This document shows, one piece after another, positions 1-5,225 of a DNA stretch of 5,225 nt. The position numbers and the translations under genes were made by a program. Below the pieces are notes generated by a model. It saw nothing but the letters and a program-made list of their open reading frames with translations. It was not told the DNA's origin and did not search any database. Every line of letters begins with the position of its first letter. Within the stretch, counting starts at the first letter, position 1. The stretch lies in assembly GCA_020696885.1 (NCBI GenBank), contig JAJFMS010000333.1, forward strand, positions 1-5,225, given 5' to 3'. This DNA is from Armatimonadota bacterium. Its GTDB lineage: Bacteria; Armatimonadota; SYMT01.

Positions 1-1
1 G

Positions 2-667
2 AACTACGACCTCTGGACCGGCCCCGCCAAGATGCACCCGTTCACGCGGAATATCGTGCACTACAACTGGCACTGGACCTGGGAATACGGCAACGGGGAC
101 GTGGGGAACCAGGGCATCCACGAAACGGATCTCTGCCTCTGGGGCCTGGGTGTAGGCCTGCCGGAGCGGATCACCGCCATGGGTGGCAAGTACCTCTGGG
201 ATGACGACAAGGAGACCCCCGAGGTGCTCACCACGCTGTTCCAGTACCCCAAGGAGAAGAAGCAGATCCAGTTCGAAGTGCGGCCCTGGTGCACCAACCT
301 GGAAGACGGCGCCGGCGTGGGAAACATCTTCTACGGCAGCAAGGGCTACATGGTCATCAAAGGCTACGACAGCTACGAGACCTTCCTGGGCGAGAAGCGC
401 GAGCCCGGGCCGAAGAACAAGGCCGGCGGCGACCACTTCAAGAACTTCGTCGAGGTGGTCCGCAGCCGGAAGAAGGAAGACCTGCACGGCCCGGTGGAGA
501 CGGCCCACACGTCGTCCGGCCTGGCCCACCTGGGCAACATCGCCTATCGCCTGGACCGCGTGCTCCACTTCGACCCGAAGAAAGAGAAGTTCACCGGCGA
601 CAAGGAAGCGAACGCCATGCTCCGCCGCGAGTACCGCGCGCCGTACGTGGTGCCGGAGAAGGTGTAG
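2..667 (+). CDS. Gfo/Idh/MocA-family oxidoreductase, C-terminal part (5' truncated)
   Basis: The frame is already open at base 2 (NYDLWTGPA...), so this is the C-terminal 221 residues of a longer protein; the first ATG at 32 is internal. Family members are usually about 400-450 residues, so roughly the first half, including the NAD(P)-binding Rossmann fold and any Tat signal, lies off the left edge. What remains is the substrate-binding alpha/beta domain. It shows the planctomycete-type motifs YDLWTGPA (visible residues 2-9), HYNWHW (20-25) and GNGDVGNQGIHETD (30-43), whose His40 matches the family's usual catalytic-histidine position. The tail (LHFDPKKEKFTGD, then REYRAPYVVPEKV) is also typical of this subgroup. 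Members catalyse NAD(P)-dependent oxidation or reduction of sugars and related polyols; the substrate cannot be told from this fragment. The family call is firm and the specific function open. No terminator-like hairpin with a T-run follows the stop. Confidence 0.93.
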   Translation, partial: NYDLWTGPAKMHPFTRNIVHYNWHWTWEYGNGDVGNQGIHETDLCLWGLGVGLPERITAMGGKYLWDDDKETPEVLTTLFQYPKEKKQIQFEVRPWCTNLEDGAGVGNIFYGSKGYMVIKGYDSYETFLGEKREPGPKNKAGGDHFKNFVEVVRSRKKEDLHGPVETAHTSSGLAHLGNIAYRLDRVLHFDPKKEKFTGDKEANAMLRREYRAPYVVPEKV

Positions 668-700
668 CTGCAGGCGCGGGGCTCGGATAGTCGGGTGCCG

Positions 701-778
701 GTGGGGGTATCGGCGTGTGGGAGTATGGGAGAGGAAGGCGGCGCTGTGCGCCGCCGCCCACACGCCCACACGCCCACA
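701..778. repeat. Intergenic nested inverted and tandem repeat
   Basis: Several repeats overlap here. GTGGGGGTATCGG (701-713) and GTGGGAGTATGGG (717-729) are direct copies matching at 11 of 13 bases with a 16-base period. GGCGTGTGGG (712-721) is the exact reverse complement of CCCACACGCC at 757-766 and again at 765-774, because the 8-mer CCCACACG is tandemly repeated (757-764, 765-772, partial 773-778). Nested inside is a perfect 8-bp hairpin, GGCGGCGC (737-744), loop TGT, GCGCCGCC (748-755). Transcribed, this could form a long stem with an internal hairpin in the gap between the oxidoreductase and DUF1501 genes. There is no T-run after it, so it is not a standard intrinsic terminator. It may be a dispersed genomic repeat or a simple-sequence expansion; the window alone cannot decide. 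Confidence 0.6.
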
Positions 779-876
779 AGAGCCGATCCGAACTGCCCCG
801 ACGGGCCGCTGGCGCTCGGCTGAATGCCCGAAACTGTAAAGTAGCCCCCGTGTCGCATCCCCCATTGCGAAGCGGC

Positions 877-881
877 GGGAG
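877..881 (+). promoter_or_regulatory. Ribosome binding site of the DUF1501 gene
   Basis: GGGAG lies five bases upstream of the ATG at 887, slightly short but acceptable spacing. It supports 887 as the start, and the Tat-like signal that begins the protein agrees with it. Confidence 0.6.
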
Positions 882-886
882 ACGGA

Positions 887-2275
887 ATGCTGAACCTCAC
901 TCTGGGCAATTACGGACGGCACTGCGGCGGGCTGGTGCGGCGGGATATCCTCCGGATCGGAACGCTGGGCTGCCTGGGGCTCTCCCTGGCCGATTTGCTG
1001 CGCCTGGAGCAAGCCGGGGCCGCGGAGCGCAAGCGGGAGAAGAACTGCATCCTCCTGATGCTCATCGGTGCGCCGCCCCAGCATGAGACGTGGGACCCGA
1101 AGCCGGACGCGCCCGAGAAGATCCGCGGCCCGTTCAGCCCGATCGAGACCAACGTCCCCGGCATCCGCATCAGCGAGACGCTGCCGCTTACCGCCAAGCA
1201 CGCGGACAAGTACGCTATCCTGCGCAGCCTCGGTCACTCCAACGCGGCGGACCACGAAACCGGCCACCAGGTGATGCACACCGGCCACTTCTTCCCGAAC
1301 GGGCTGGACTTCCCCCACATGGGCACGGTGATGAGCTACGTGCGGGGAGACCGGAACGGCATGCCCGCCAACGTCACCCTGCCGGGTCCGATCAACAACA
1401 CCGGCACCAGCAAGCCGAAGGGCCAGGACAGCGGCTACCTCGGCCGGCAGTACAACCCGTTCACGCTGAACGCGGATCCCAACAAGCCGGACTTCAAGCC
1501 GGCGGACCTCCAGCCGGACCCGCAGGCCCGCCTCACCACCGTGCGGGTGAACCGCCGGCAGAGCCTGCGGCGGAGCGTGGACCAGACCCTGGCGCTGCTG
1601 GAGCAGGACCGCTCCATGTCCGCGCTGGACGCCTCCTACCAGAAGGCGTTCGGGCTGATCACTTCCACCAAGCTGAAGGAAGCGTTCGACATGGACCAGG
1701 AGCCCGCGAAGGTGCGGGAGCGTTACGGACGCACCACCTTCGGGCAGAGCTGCCTCCTCGCCCGACGGCTCATCGAGCGCGGCGTCCGGTTCGTGGACGT
1801 GAACATGTACGACACCGTCTTCGGCATCCTCTGTTGGGACTGCCATGCGGACGGCGGCAGCCTCTTCACCAAGGTGTCCGAGCTGAAGGAGAAGGTCGCG
1901 CCGATCTTCGACCAGGCGTACTCCGCGCTAATCGAGGACCTCACCCAGCGCGGGATGTATGACGACACCGTGGTCTGCGCCTTCGGCGAGTTCGGCCGCT
2001 CCCCGCAGATGAACGAGCGCGGCGGCCGGGACCATTGGCCGCAGTGCTGGTCCGTGGCCCTCGGCGGCGGCGGGATCAAGGGCGGTCAGGTGGTGGGATC
2101 GTCCGACGCCCAGGGCGCCTATCCGGCCGACCGGCCGCTGCAGCCGGAGATGGTGACCGCCACCGTCTACAAGGCGCTGGGAATCGACCCCCACCTCACC
2201 GAGCTGCCCGGCCCCGCCGACCGCCCGATGCCGATCATCGAGCGGGAGATCCCGGTAATCCACGAGCTGGTGTAG
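887..2275 (+). CDS. DUF1501 domain-containing exported protein
   Basis: A complete 462-residue protein of the DUF1501 family, related to the alkaline phosphatase/sulfatase superfamily; members are usually 420-490 residues. The N-terminus carries a twin-arginine-type signal: RRDILRIG at residues 18-25, then the hydrophobic stretch LGCLGLSLADLL and an Ala-rich end near residues 43-46, which suggests export as a folded, probably metal-bound enzyme. Family landmarks follow: TWDPKPDAP (68-76), the WDxH box as WDCH (317-320), GEFGRS (367-372), RDHW (381-384), and a C-terminal GGQVVGSSD...GAYPADRP block ending in the usual ALGIDP. The reaction of DUF1501 proteins is largely uncharacterised; hydrolysis of sulfate or phosphate esters is inferred from fold only. 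Start: ATG 887 with GGGAG just upstream. Oddity: Cys316 precedes the WDCH box, giving CWDCH, which looks like a haem-c site but probably is not one. The upstream oxidoreductase is 219 bases away, so a shared transcript is possible but unproven. Confidence 0.95.
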   Translation: MLNLTLGNYGRHCGGLVRRDILRIGTLGCLGLSLADLLRLEQAGAAERKREKNCILLMLIGAPPQHETWDPKPDAPEKIRGPFSPIETNVPGIRISETLPLTAKHADKYAILRSLGHSNAADHETGHQVMHTGHFFPNGLDFPHMGTVMSYVRGDRNGMPANVTLPGPINNTGTSKPKGQDSGYLGRQYNPFTLNADPNKPDFKPADLQPDPQARLTTVRVNRRQSLRRSVDQTLALLEQDRSMSALDASYQKAFGLITSTKLKEAFDMDQEPAKVRERYGRTTFGQSCLLARRLIERGVRFVDVNMYDTVFGILCWDCHADGGSLFTKVSELKEKVAPIFDQAYSALIEDLTQRGMYDDTVVCAFGEFGRSPQMNERGGRDHWPQCWSVALGGGGIKGGQVVGSSDAQGAYPADRPLQPEMVTATVYKALGIDPHLTELPGPADRPMPIIEREIPVIHELV

Positions 2276-2332
2276 CGTAGTGAAAGGGCACGCCGGGTCT
2301 CTGGCCTGCTGATGTCCGTAACCGAGTGGTTG

Positions 2333-2421
2333 CACGGAGTCCCGGAGCCATCCGGGCACGGCTTTCCGCCTCTAGTCGCCGTCTCCAGTAGGTGCTGCCC
2401 GGATGGCTCCGGGACTCCGTG
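2333..2421. repeat. REPIN-like element: perfect 26-bp inverted repeat of two REP-like palindromes
   Basis: Bases 2333-2358 and 2396-2421 are exact reverse complements over 26 bases, separated by 37 bases. Three more pairs extend the stem after a one-base bulge (TTG 2330-2332 with CAA 2423-2425, taking the T, T, G that precede the arm). Each arm contains its own palindrome: CCCGGA-GCCA-TCCGGG at 2341-2356 and CCCGGA-TGGC-TCCGGG at 2398-2413. The left palindrome is preceded by GGAG (2336-2339) and one T, and the right one is followed by A and CTCC (2415-2418). A short head tetranucleotide (GTAG or GGAG) plus an imperfect hairpin, paired in inverted orientation with the heads outward, is the known layout of REPINs, which are mobilised in trans by RAYT (TnpA-REP) transposases. 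Calling this a REPIN is inference from architecture. A strong transcript-end stem for the DUF1501 gene, 57 bases upstream, is the alternative, though no T-run follows. Confidence 0.65.
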
Positions 2422-2491
2422 GCAATCGTGCCATTTCGCCGCCTGACGGGCCGTAGCAACCCACTGTCCATGCTGCCGGGCAAGCACCTCC

Positions 2492-2511
2492 GAGAAGGAG
2501 ACGGACTTCTC
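2492..2511 (+). other. Small hairpin carrying an AAGGAG sequence
   Basis: GAGAAG (2492-2497) pairs with CTTCTC (2506-2511) around an 8-base loop. The stem and loop contain AAGGAG (2495-2500), a near-perfect ribosome-binding sequence, but no reading frame begins at a suitable distance: the nearest ATG (2523) is 22 bases on and is followed at once by TAG. It lies in the probable leader of the amidase mRNA. With only six pairs it may be chance. Confidence 0.2.
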
Positions 2512-2579
2512 AGGCGCTAACCATGTAGGCGTGTCTTACCTGGCGCCCTGACGCGCCGCTCCGCCTGCGTCTTTCCGCC

Positions 2580-3401
2580 ATGCCCAACTTCCGTACCCTG
2601 ATTCCGTACGTGCTCCTCATCGCTGGGCTTTCGTCGCCGGGAGCGGCCGCTCCGGAACCGAGCCAGCTTCCCCCGCGAGAGCCGAGCCAGCTTCCGGGAA
2701 CGCCGGACATGCCGGGGGCGCCCGCGGTGCCGGCACAGCCCGACCGGCCCGGGGCGCCGGAGGAGCAACTCCCCAGCCCGGTATCGGAGCAGAACCAGTG
2801 GCGCTACATCCTGGTCCATCACTCCGCCGGCCCCAGCGGTAACGCGGCCAGCTTCGATCGGGCGCACCGGTCCAAAGGCTGGGACGGCGTGGCGTACCAC
2901 TTCGTGATCACGAACGGGAAGGGCGGCGTGGACGGCGGCCTCGAGGTGAGCCCACGCTGGGAGGCGCAGAAGCACGGGGCACACGCCGGTGGGATGCCGG
3001 CCACCGTGCCGCCGGAAACGCGAAACTCGTACAACGAATTCGGCATCGGGATCTGCCTGGTGGGGAACTTCGAGCACCGCGCTCCCTCCCGCGCCCAGAT
3101 GAAGACGCTGGCGAAGCTGATCACGCGGCTCCGGAATCAGTTCGACATCCCGATCGAGAACGTCATGGGCCACCGGCACGTGAAGAGCACCGCCTGTCCG
3201 GGCGGGCGGTTTCCCTGGGGGACGCTGTTCGCGATGACCGGCCATCCGCATCCGCACCACCTCCAGCGGCGGATGCTGTTGGGCACGGAGGAGCGCTGTC
3301 CGTGGTGCTTCCGGCAGAGTGACGTCGCGCGGGACCCGTACCCGCAAAACGATGCGGCCTCGATCGCACCGCCCACGATCCTCAACGGGAGCGGCCGGTG
3401 A
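2580..3401 (+). CDS. Secreted N-acetylmuramoyl-L-alanine amidase (Amidase_2/PGRP-like)
   Basis: A 273-residue protein predicted to cut the amide bond between N-acetylmuramic acid and L-alanine in peptidoglycan. Residues 1-24 look like a Sec signal peptide (short basic start, hydrophobic TLIPYVLLIAGL, AAA before a likely cleavage). Residues 25-70 are a Pro-rich linker with EPSQLP twice (26-31, 34-39). The catalytic domain spans about 74-218. By alignment with T7 lysozyme, the zinc ligands are His80 (VHHSA), His198 (GHRHV) and Cys206 (TACPGGRFPW); Tyr106 (AYHFVI) matches its Tyr46 and Thr204 its Lys128 position, where Thr is a common variant. All key residues are present, so it should be active. 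The C-terminal 55 residues are unusual: a His-rich HPHPHH (222-227) then CPWC (240-243). ATG 2580 has no Shine-Dalgarno sequence, but the signal peptide and the upstream in-frame stop support it. The next gene starts inside its stop codon, so the two are translationally coupled. Target wall (own or foreign) is unknown. Confidence 0.9.
   Translation: MPNFRTLIPYVLLIAGLSSPGAAAPEPSQLPPREPSQLPGTPDMPGAPAVPAQPDRPGAPEEQLPSPVSEQNQWRYILVHHSAGPSGNAASFDRAHRSKGWDGVAYHFVITNGKGGVDGGLEVSPRWEAQKHGAHAGGMPATVPPETRNSYNEFGIGICLVGNFEHRAPSRAQMKTLAKLITRLRNQFDIPIENVMGHRHVKSTACPGGRFPWGTLFAMTGHPHPHHLQRRMLLGTEERCPWCFRQSDVARDPYPQNDAASIAPPTILNGSGR
2658..2695 (+). repeat. In-frame 24-base duplication encoding the EPSQLP repeat
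   Basis: CCGAGCCAGCTTCC occurs at 2658-2671 and 2682-2695, exactly 24 bases (8 codons) apart. It encodes the twice-repeated EPSQLP in the amidase linker. The identical DNA suggests a recent slippage or duplication event in a tolerant linker. Confidence 0.7.
3387..3391 (+). promoter_or_regulatory. Ribosome binding site of the metallohydrolase, inside the amidase gene
   Basis: GGGAG sits within the last codons of the amidase gene, nine bases before ATG 3401 and six before GTG 3398. Both spacings work, so it does not settle which start is used; ATG is preferred as the stronger codon. Its position supports coupled translation. Confidence 0.55.
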
Positions 3402-5095
3402 TGCACCCACACGGACGGGTAGGCGGGATCCTCGCCGGTGCGCTGGCGATTGCGTCGTATGCCGCGGTTGCGCAGAACCCGCCGGCCTCGGTGCAGGTGC
3501 GGATTACGGACGCCGGCACCGGTCAGCCGCTCCCGGCCCGGTTGACGATCCTGGACGAGCGGGGTGGAATGGCCGAGCTGACGCCGGAGAAGCAGCCCGG
3601 CCTGGCGTACCGCCCCGGCGTGCTCTACACCGGTACCGGCGAGGCCGCGTTCACCGTGCGGCCCGGCCGCTACACCCTCTACGCCACCCGGGGGCTGGAA
3701 TACAGCCTCGGGAAGCGCGTGCTTGAGGTGGGCGCGCGGGAGACACGGGTGGACCTGAAGCTCACCCGCGAGGTGGATACCCGCGGCTACGTCTCCTCCG
3801 ATACGCACATCCACACGCTCACCTTCAGCGGGCACGGGGACAGCACCATCGAGGAGCGGATGGCCACGATCGCCGGTGAAGGGATCGAGCTGGCCATCGC
3901 CACCGACCACAACCACAACACGGACTATGCCCCGGTGGCGCGCGCCACGCGCACGGACCCGTTCTTCACACCGGTGGTCGGCAATGAGGTCACCACCAAG
4001 GTGGGCCACTTCAACGCCTTCCCGGTGCGAATGGGCGACCGCGTGCCGGACTTCAACGCTACCGACTGGGGCGCGCTGCTCAAGGACATCCGGAGCACGC
4101 CGGGCGTGCGGGTGGTCACCCTCAACCATCCGGCGGATGACCACAACAACTTCACGCCGGACGACCCGCGCCGGTTCCACCCCGCCAGCGGCGAGGCGCT
4201 GGACGGCGCCCCCTGGGACCTCGACGGCATCGAGGTGGTGAGCTCCGGCGCGCTCCAGTCGGATTGGATGCGCACCTACCGGGACTGGTTCGCGCTGCTC
4301 AACCGCGGCCGGCGCATGGTCGGCATCGGCTCCAGCGACACGCACGACGTCAACCGCTTCATCCTGGGCCAGGCCCGCACCTACATCGCCAGCACCGCCG
4401 ACCGGCCGGACCGGATCGACGTGAATGAAGCATGCAGCAGCATCCTGGCGGGCAAGGTGCTCGTCAGCATGGGGCTGCTCACGGAAGCCTGGGTGGACGG
4501 GCGGTTCGGCGTCGGTGACCTGGCGACCGGAGGCACCGGCCCGCTCAAGATCCGCGCTCGGGTGCAGGGGCCCCGGTGGGTGACGGCGGACCGGTTGGAG
4601 ATCTACGCCAACGGGGAAAAGATCCACGACCAGCCGATCGTTGGCCGGGCCGGCGCCGTCATCAAAGCCGACGTGTCACTCTCATTACCGCGACCGAAGC
4701 GCGACTTGTGGATCGTGGCGATCGCCAGCGGCCCTGGCGTACGGGAGCCCTACTGGCCGATCTCCCGCCCCTACCAGCCCACCCGCGGCGATTGGGATCC
4801 GCGCCTGATCGGCTCGACGAGCCCGATCCGGGTGGACGCGGATGGCGACGGCCGCTATTCGAGCCCCGCCGACTACGCGGAGCGGCTGGTAACGGCGCAC
4901 ACAGCGAACCCGGTGAACCTGATCTCCGCCCTTGCGGACTACGACGGCGCTACCGTGGTCCAGGCCGCCTCCTTGTGCCGCTGGAAGGGCATCGACGTCA
5001 ACGCGCCCGCGTTCCGCAGGGCCGTGGAGTCCTCGGAGCCCCAGGTGCGGCATGGGTTCGTGGCCTACCGCAACCTGCTCGCCTCCCCGAAGTGA
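3401..5095 (+). CDS. Secreted CehA/McbA-type PHP metallohydrolase with carboxypeptidase-regulatory-like domain
   Basis: A 564-residue protein from ATG 3401, or 565 from the adjacent GTG 3398. The ATG shares its A with the amidase stop (TGATG). Residues 1-24 look like a Sec signal peptide ending AVA before Gln25. Residues about 29-122 form a beta-rich region resembling the carboxypeptidase regulatory-like fold (VRITDAGTGQPLPARLTI, then VRPGRYTLYATRG). From about 127 to 320 lies a PHP/CehA-type hydrolase domain with a full set of metal-site motifs: SSDTHIH (Asp134, His136, His138), TDHNHN (Asp169, His170), GNEVTT (Glu196), GHFN (His203), NHP (His243) and GSSDTH (Asp313, His315). A further beta domain follows. 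Asp479-Asp481-Asp483-Gly484 (DADGDGRY) resembles a calcium loop, and the last 70 residues are probably helical. Namesakes hydrolyse carbaryl, but most relatives are uncharacterised and the substrate (ester, phosphoester or amide) cannot be assigned. It is translationally coupled to the amidase, which suggests a shared extracytoplasmic task. Confidence 0.9.
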   Translation: MHPHGRVGGILAGALAIASYAAVAQNPPASVQVRITDAGTGQPLPARLTILDERGGMAELTPEKQPGLAYRPGVLYTGTGEAAFTVRPGRYTLYATRGLEYSLGKRVLEVGARETRVDLKLTREVDTRGYVSSDTHIHTLTFSGHGDSTIEERMATIAGEGIELAIATDHNHNTDYAPVARATRTDPFFTPVVGNEVTTKVGHFNAFPVRMGDRVPDFNATDWGALLKDIRSTPGVRVVTLNHPADDHNNFTPDDPRRFHPASGEALDGAPWDLDGIEVVSSGALQSDWMRTYRDWFALLNRGRRMVGIGSSDTHDVNRFILGQARTYIASTADRPDRIDVNEACSSILAGKVLVSMGLLTEAWVDGRFGVGDLATGGTGPLKIRARVQGPRWVTADRLEIYANGEKIHDQPIVGRAGAVIKADVSLSLPRPKRDLWIVAIASGPGVREPYWPISRPYQPTRGDWDPRLIGSTSPIRVDADGDGRYSSPADYAERLVTAHTANPVNLISALADYDGATVVQAASLCRWKGIDVNAPAFRRAVESSEPQVRHGFVAYRNLLASPK

Positions 5096-5123
5096 TCCCG
5101 GCCGGTCACCATGGCGGGTGGCC

Positions 5124-5128
5124 AGGAG
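5124..5128 (+). promoter_or_regulatory. Ribosome binding site of the 3'-edge gene
   Basis: AGGAG lies nine bases before ATG 5138. It favours 5138 over the in-frame ATG at 5111, which has no comparable site. Confidence 0.55.
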
Positions 5129-5137
5129 ATCGAGAGC

Positions 5138-5225
5138 ATGGCGCCGGTTACTCTTGAGACGCTCTTCGATACCTACGCGGCGGCCTCGCTCGAGAAACAG
5201 CTCGCCCTCGAAAGCGCGGTGGGGG
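5138..5225 (+). CDS. Unidentified protein, N-terminal 29 residues (3' truncated)
   Basis: An open frame begins at ATG 5138, 42 bases after the metallohydrolase stop, and runs off the right edge. The well-spaced AGGAG upstream supports this start; an in-frame ATG at 5111 would add nine residues (MAGGQEIES). The visible residues (MAPVTLETLFDTYAAASLEK, then QLALESAVG) look like an amphipathic helix with no signal peptide, so the product is probably cytoplasmic, unlike its two upstream neighbours. I do not recognise it securely. The pattern of Ala-Ser, then Glu-Lys-Gln, then Leu and Val-Gly faintly recalls the start of DUF6882-type proteins, but 29 residues are too few to assign it. The short gap makes co-transcription with the upstream pair plausible. 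Confidence 0.55.
   Translation, partial: MAPVTLETLFDTYAAASLEKQLALESAVG

Larger units (their letters stand above)
2276..2579. other. 304-base intergenic region with a REPIN-like element
   Basis: No coding region is convincing here. The gap holds the long inverted repeat at 2333-2421 and a small hairpin at 2492-2511. A second weak hairpin, GGCGC (2542-2546) with GCGCC (2553-2557), lies just upstream of the amidase start. The amidase frame is closed upstream by TAG at 2526-2528, with no ATG, GTG or TTG between that stop and 2580. I see no recognisable -35/-10 pair and no stem followed by a T-run. Confidence 0.6.

Noticed and set aside
737..755. Perfect 8-bp GC hairpin as an intrinsic terminator for the oxidoreductase gene.
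   Set aside because: It is followed by a CCCACACG array with no T-run, so it lacks the standard terminator signature. It is kept as part of the repeat.
781..821. AGCCGA (781-786) and TCGGCT (816-821) as an inverted repeat.
   Set aside because: Only six pairs with a 29-base loop; expected by chance in such GC-rich DNA.
183..839. A 218-codon + strand frame overlapping the oxidoreductase and running into the gap.
   Set aside because: It is a shadow of the oxidoreductase frame, and its extension translates the intergenic repeat into low-complexity peptide.
816..850. A TAAAGT sequence (837-842) as a possible -10 promoter element for the DUF1501 gene.
   Set aside because: No matching -35 element stands at proper spacing, and sigma preferences of the organism are unknown.
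1832..1846. DUF1501 protein as a c-type cytochrome because of CWDCH.
   Set aside because: The whole protein matches DUF1501, the motif overlaps the family WDxH box, and Trp after the first Cys is excluded in the usual haem-c pattern.
1090..1962. A 290-codon + strand frame inside the DUF1501 gene.
   Set aside because: It is out of frame with the conserved DUF1501 protein and rich in Arg, Pro and Ala with no motifs, so it is a GC-driven shadow.
2276..2579. tRNA, small RNA gene or CRISPR repeat in the gap.
   Set aside because: There is no cloverleaf with a TTC-type T-loop and no regularly spaced repeats; the only strong structure is the single inverted repeat.
3137..4627. A 496-codon open frame on the minus strand opposite the amidase end and metallohydrolase.
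   Set aside because: It lies opposite genes with clear family motifs. Its translation is a low-information mix of Arg, Val, Gly, His and Pro with no recognisable domain. Long antisense frames are expected in high-GC DNA.

Overview
The window is a high-GC stretch (roughly two thirds G+C by eye) with every convincing gene on the + strand. The gene families point to a planctomycete-like bacterium. The evidence is a Gfo/Idh/MocA oxidoreductase of the type with the HYNWHW...GNQGIH motif, a Tat-type DUF1501 protein, and a secreted CehA/McbA-type PHP metallohydrolase with a carboxypeptidase-regulatory-like front domain. All three are heavily expanded in Planctomycetota. Some Acidobacteriota and other soil phyla carry similar sets, so the phylum is an inference, not proof.

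Layout: (1) 2-667 is the C-terminal half of a Gfo/Idh/MocA oxidoreductase cut by the left edge. (2) 668-886 is a gap holding a G/T-rich and C/A-rich repeat that folds on itself, then the ribosome binding site of the next gene. (3) 887-2275 encodes a complete exported DUF1501 protein (alkaline-phosphatase/sulfatase-like fold). (4) 2276-2579 is a 304-base gap dominated by a perfect 26-bp inverted repeat. Each arm is itself a small palindrome preceded by GGAG, the architecture of a REPIN (two REP sequences in inverted orientation). (5) 2580-3401 encodes a secreted zinc N-acetylmuramoyl-L-alanine amidase/PGRP-like protein. (6) 3401-5095 (or from a GTG at 3398) encodes a secreted PHP-type metallohydrolase whose start overlaps the amidase stop. 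(7) 5138-5225 is the start of an unidentified gene cut by the right edge.

How they fit together: the first two genes belong to families common in planctomycete genomes and thought to act in carbohydrate or sulfated-polymer metabolism; nothing here shows that they share a transcript. The amidase and metallohydrolase almost certainly share an mRNA because their stop and start overlap, and both carry export signals, so they are likely to act outside the cytoplasm. Their common purpose is unknown. The most unusual non-coding signals are the REPIN-like element at 2333-2421 and the nested repeat at 701-778. No RNA gene, CRISPR array, insertion sequence or convincing intrinsic terminator was seen.
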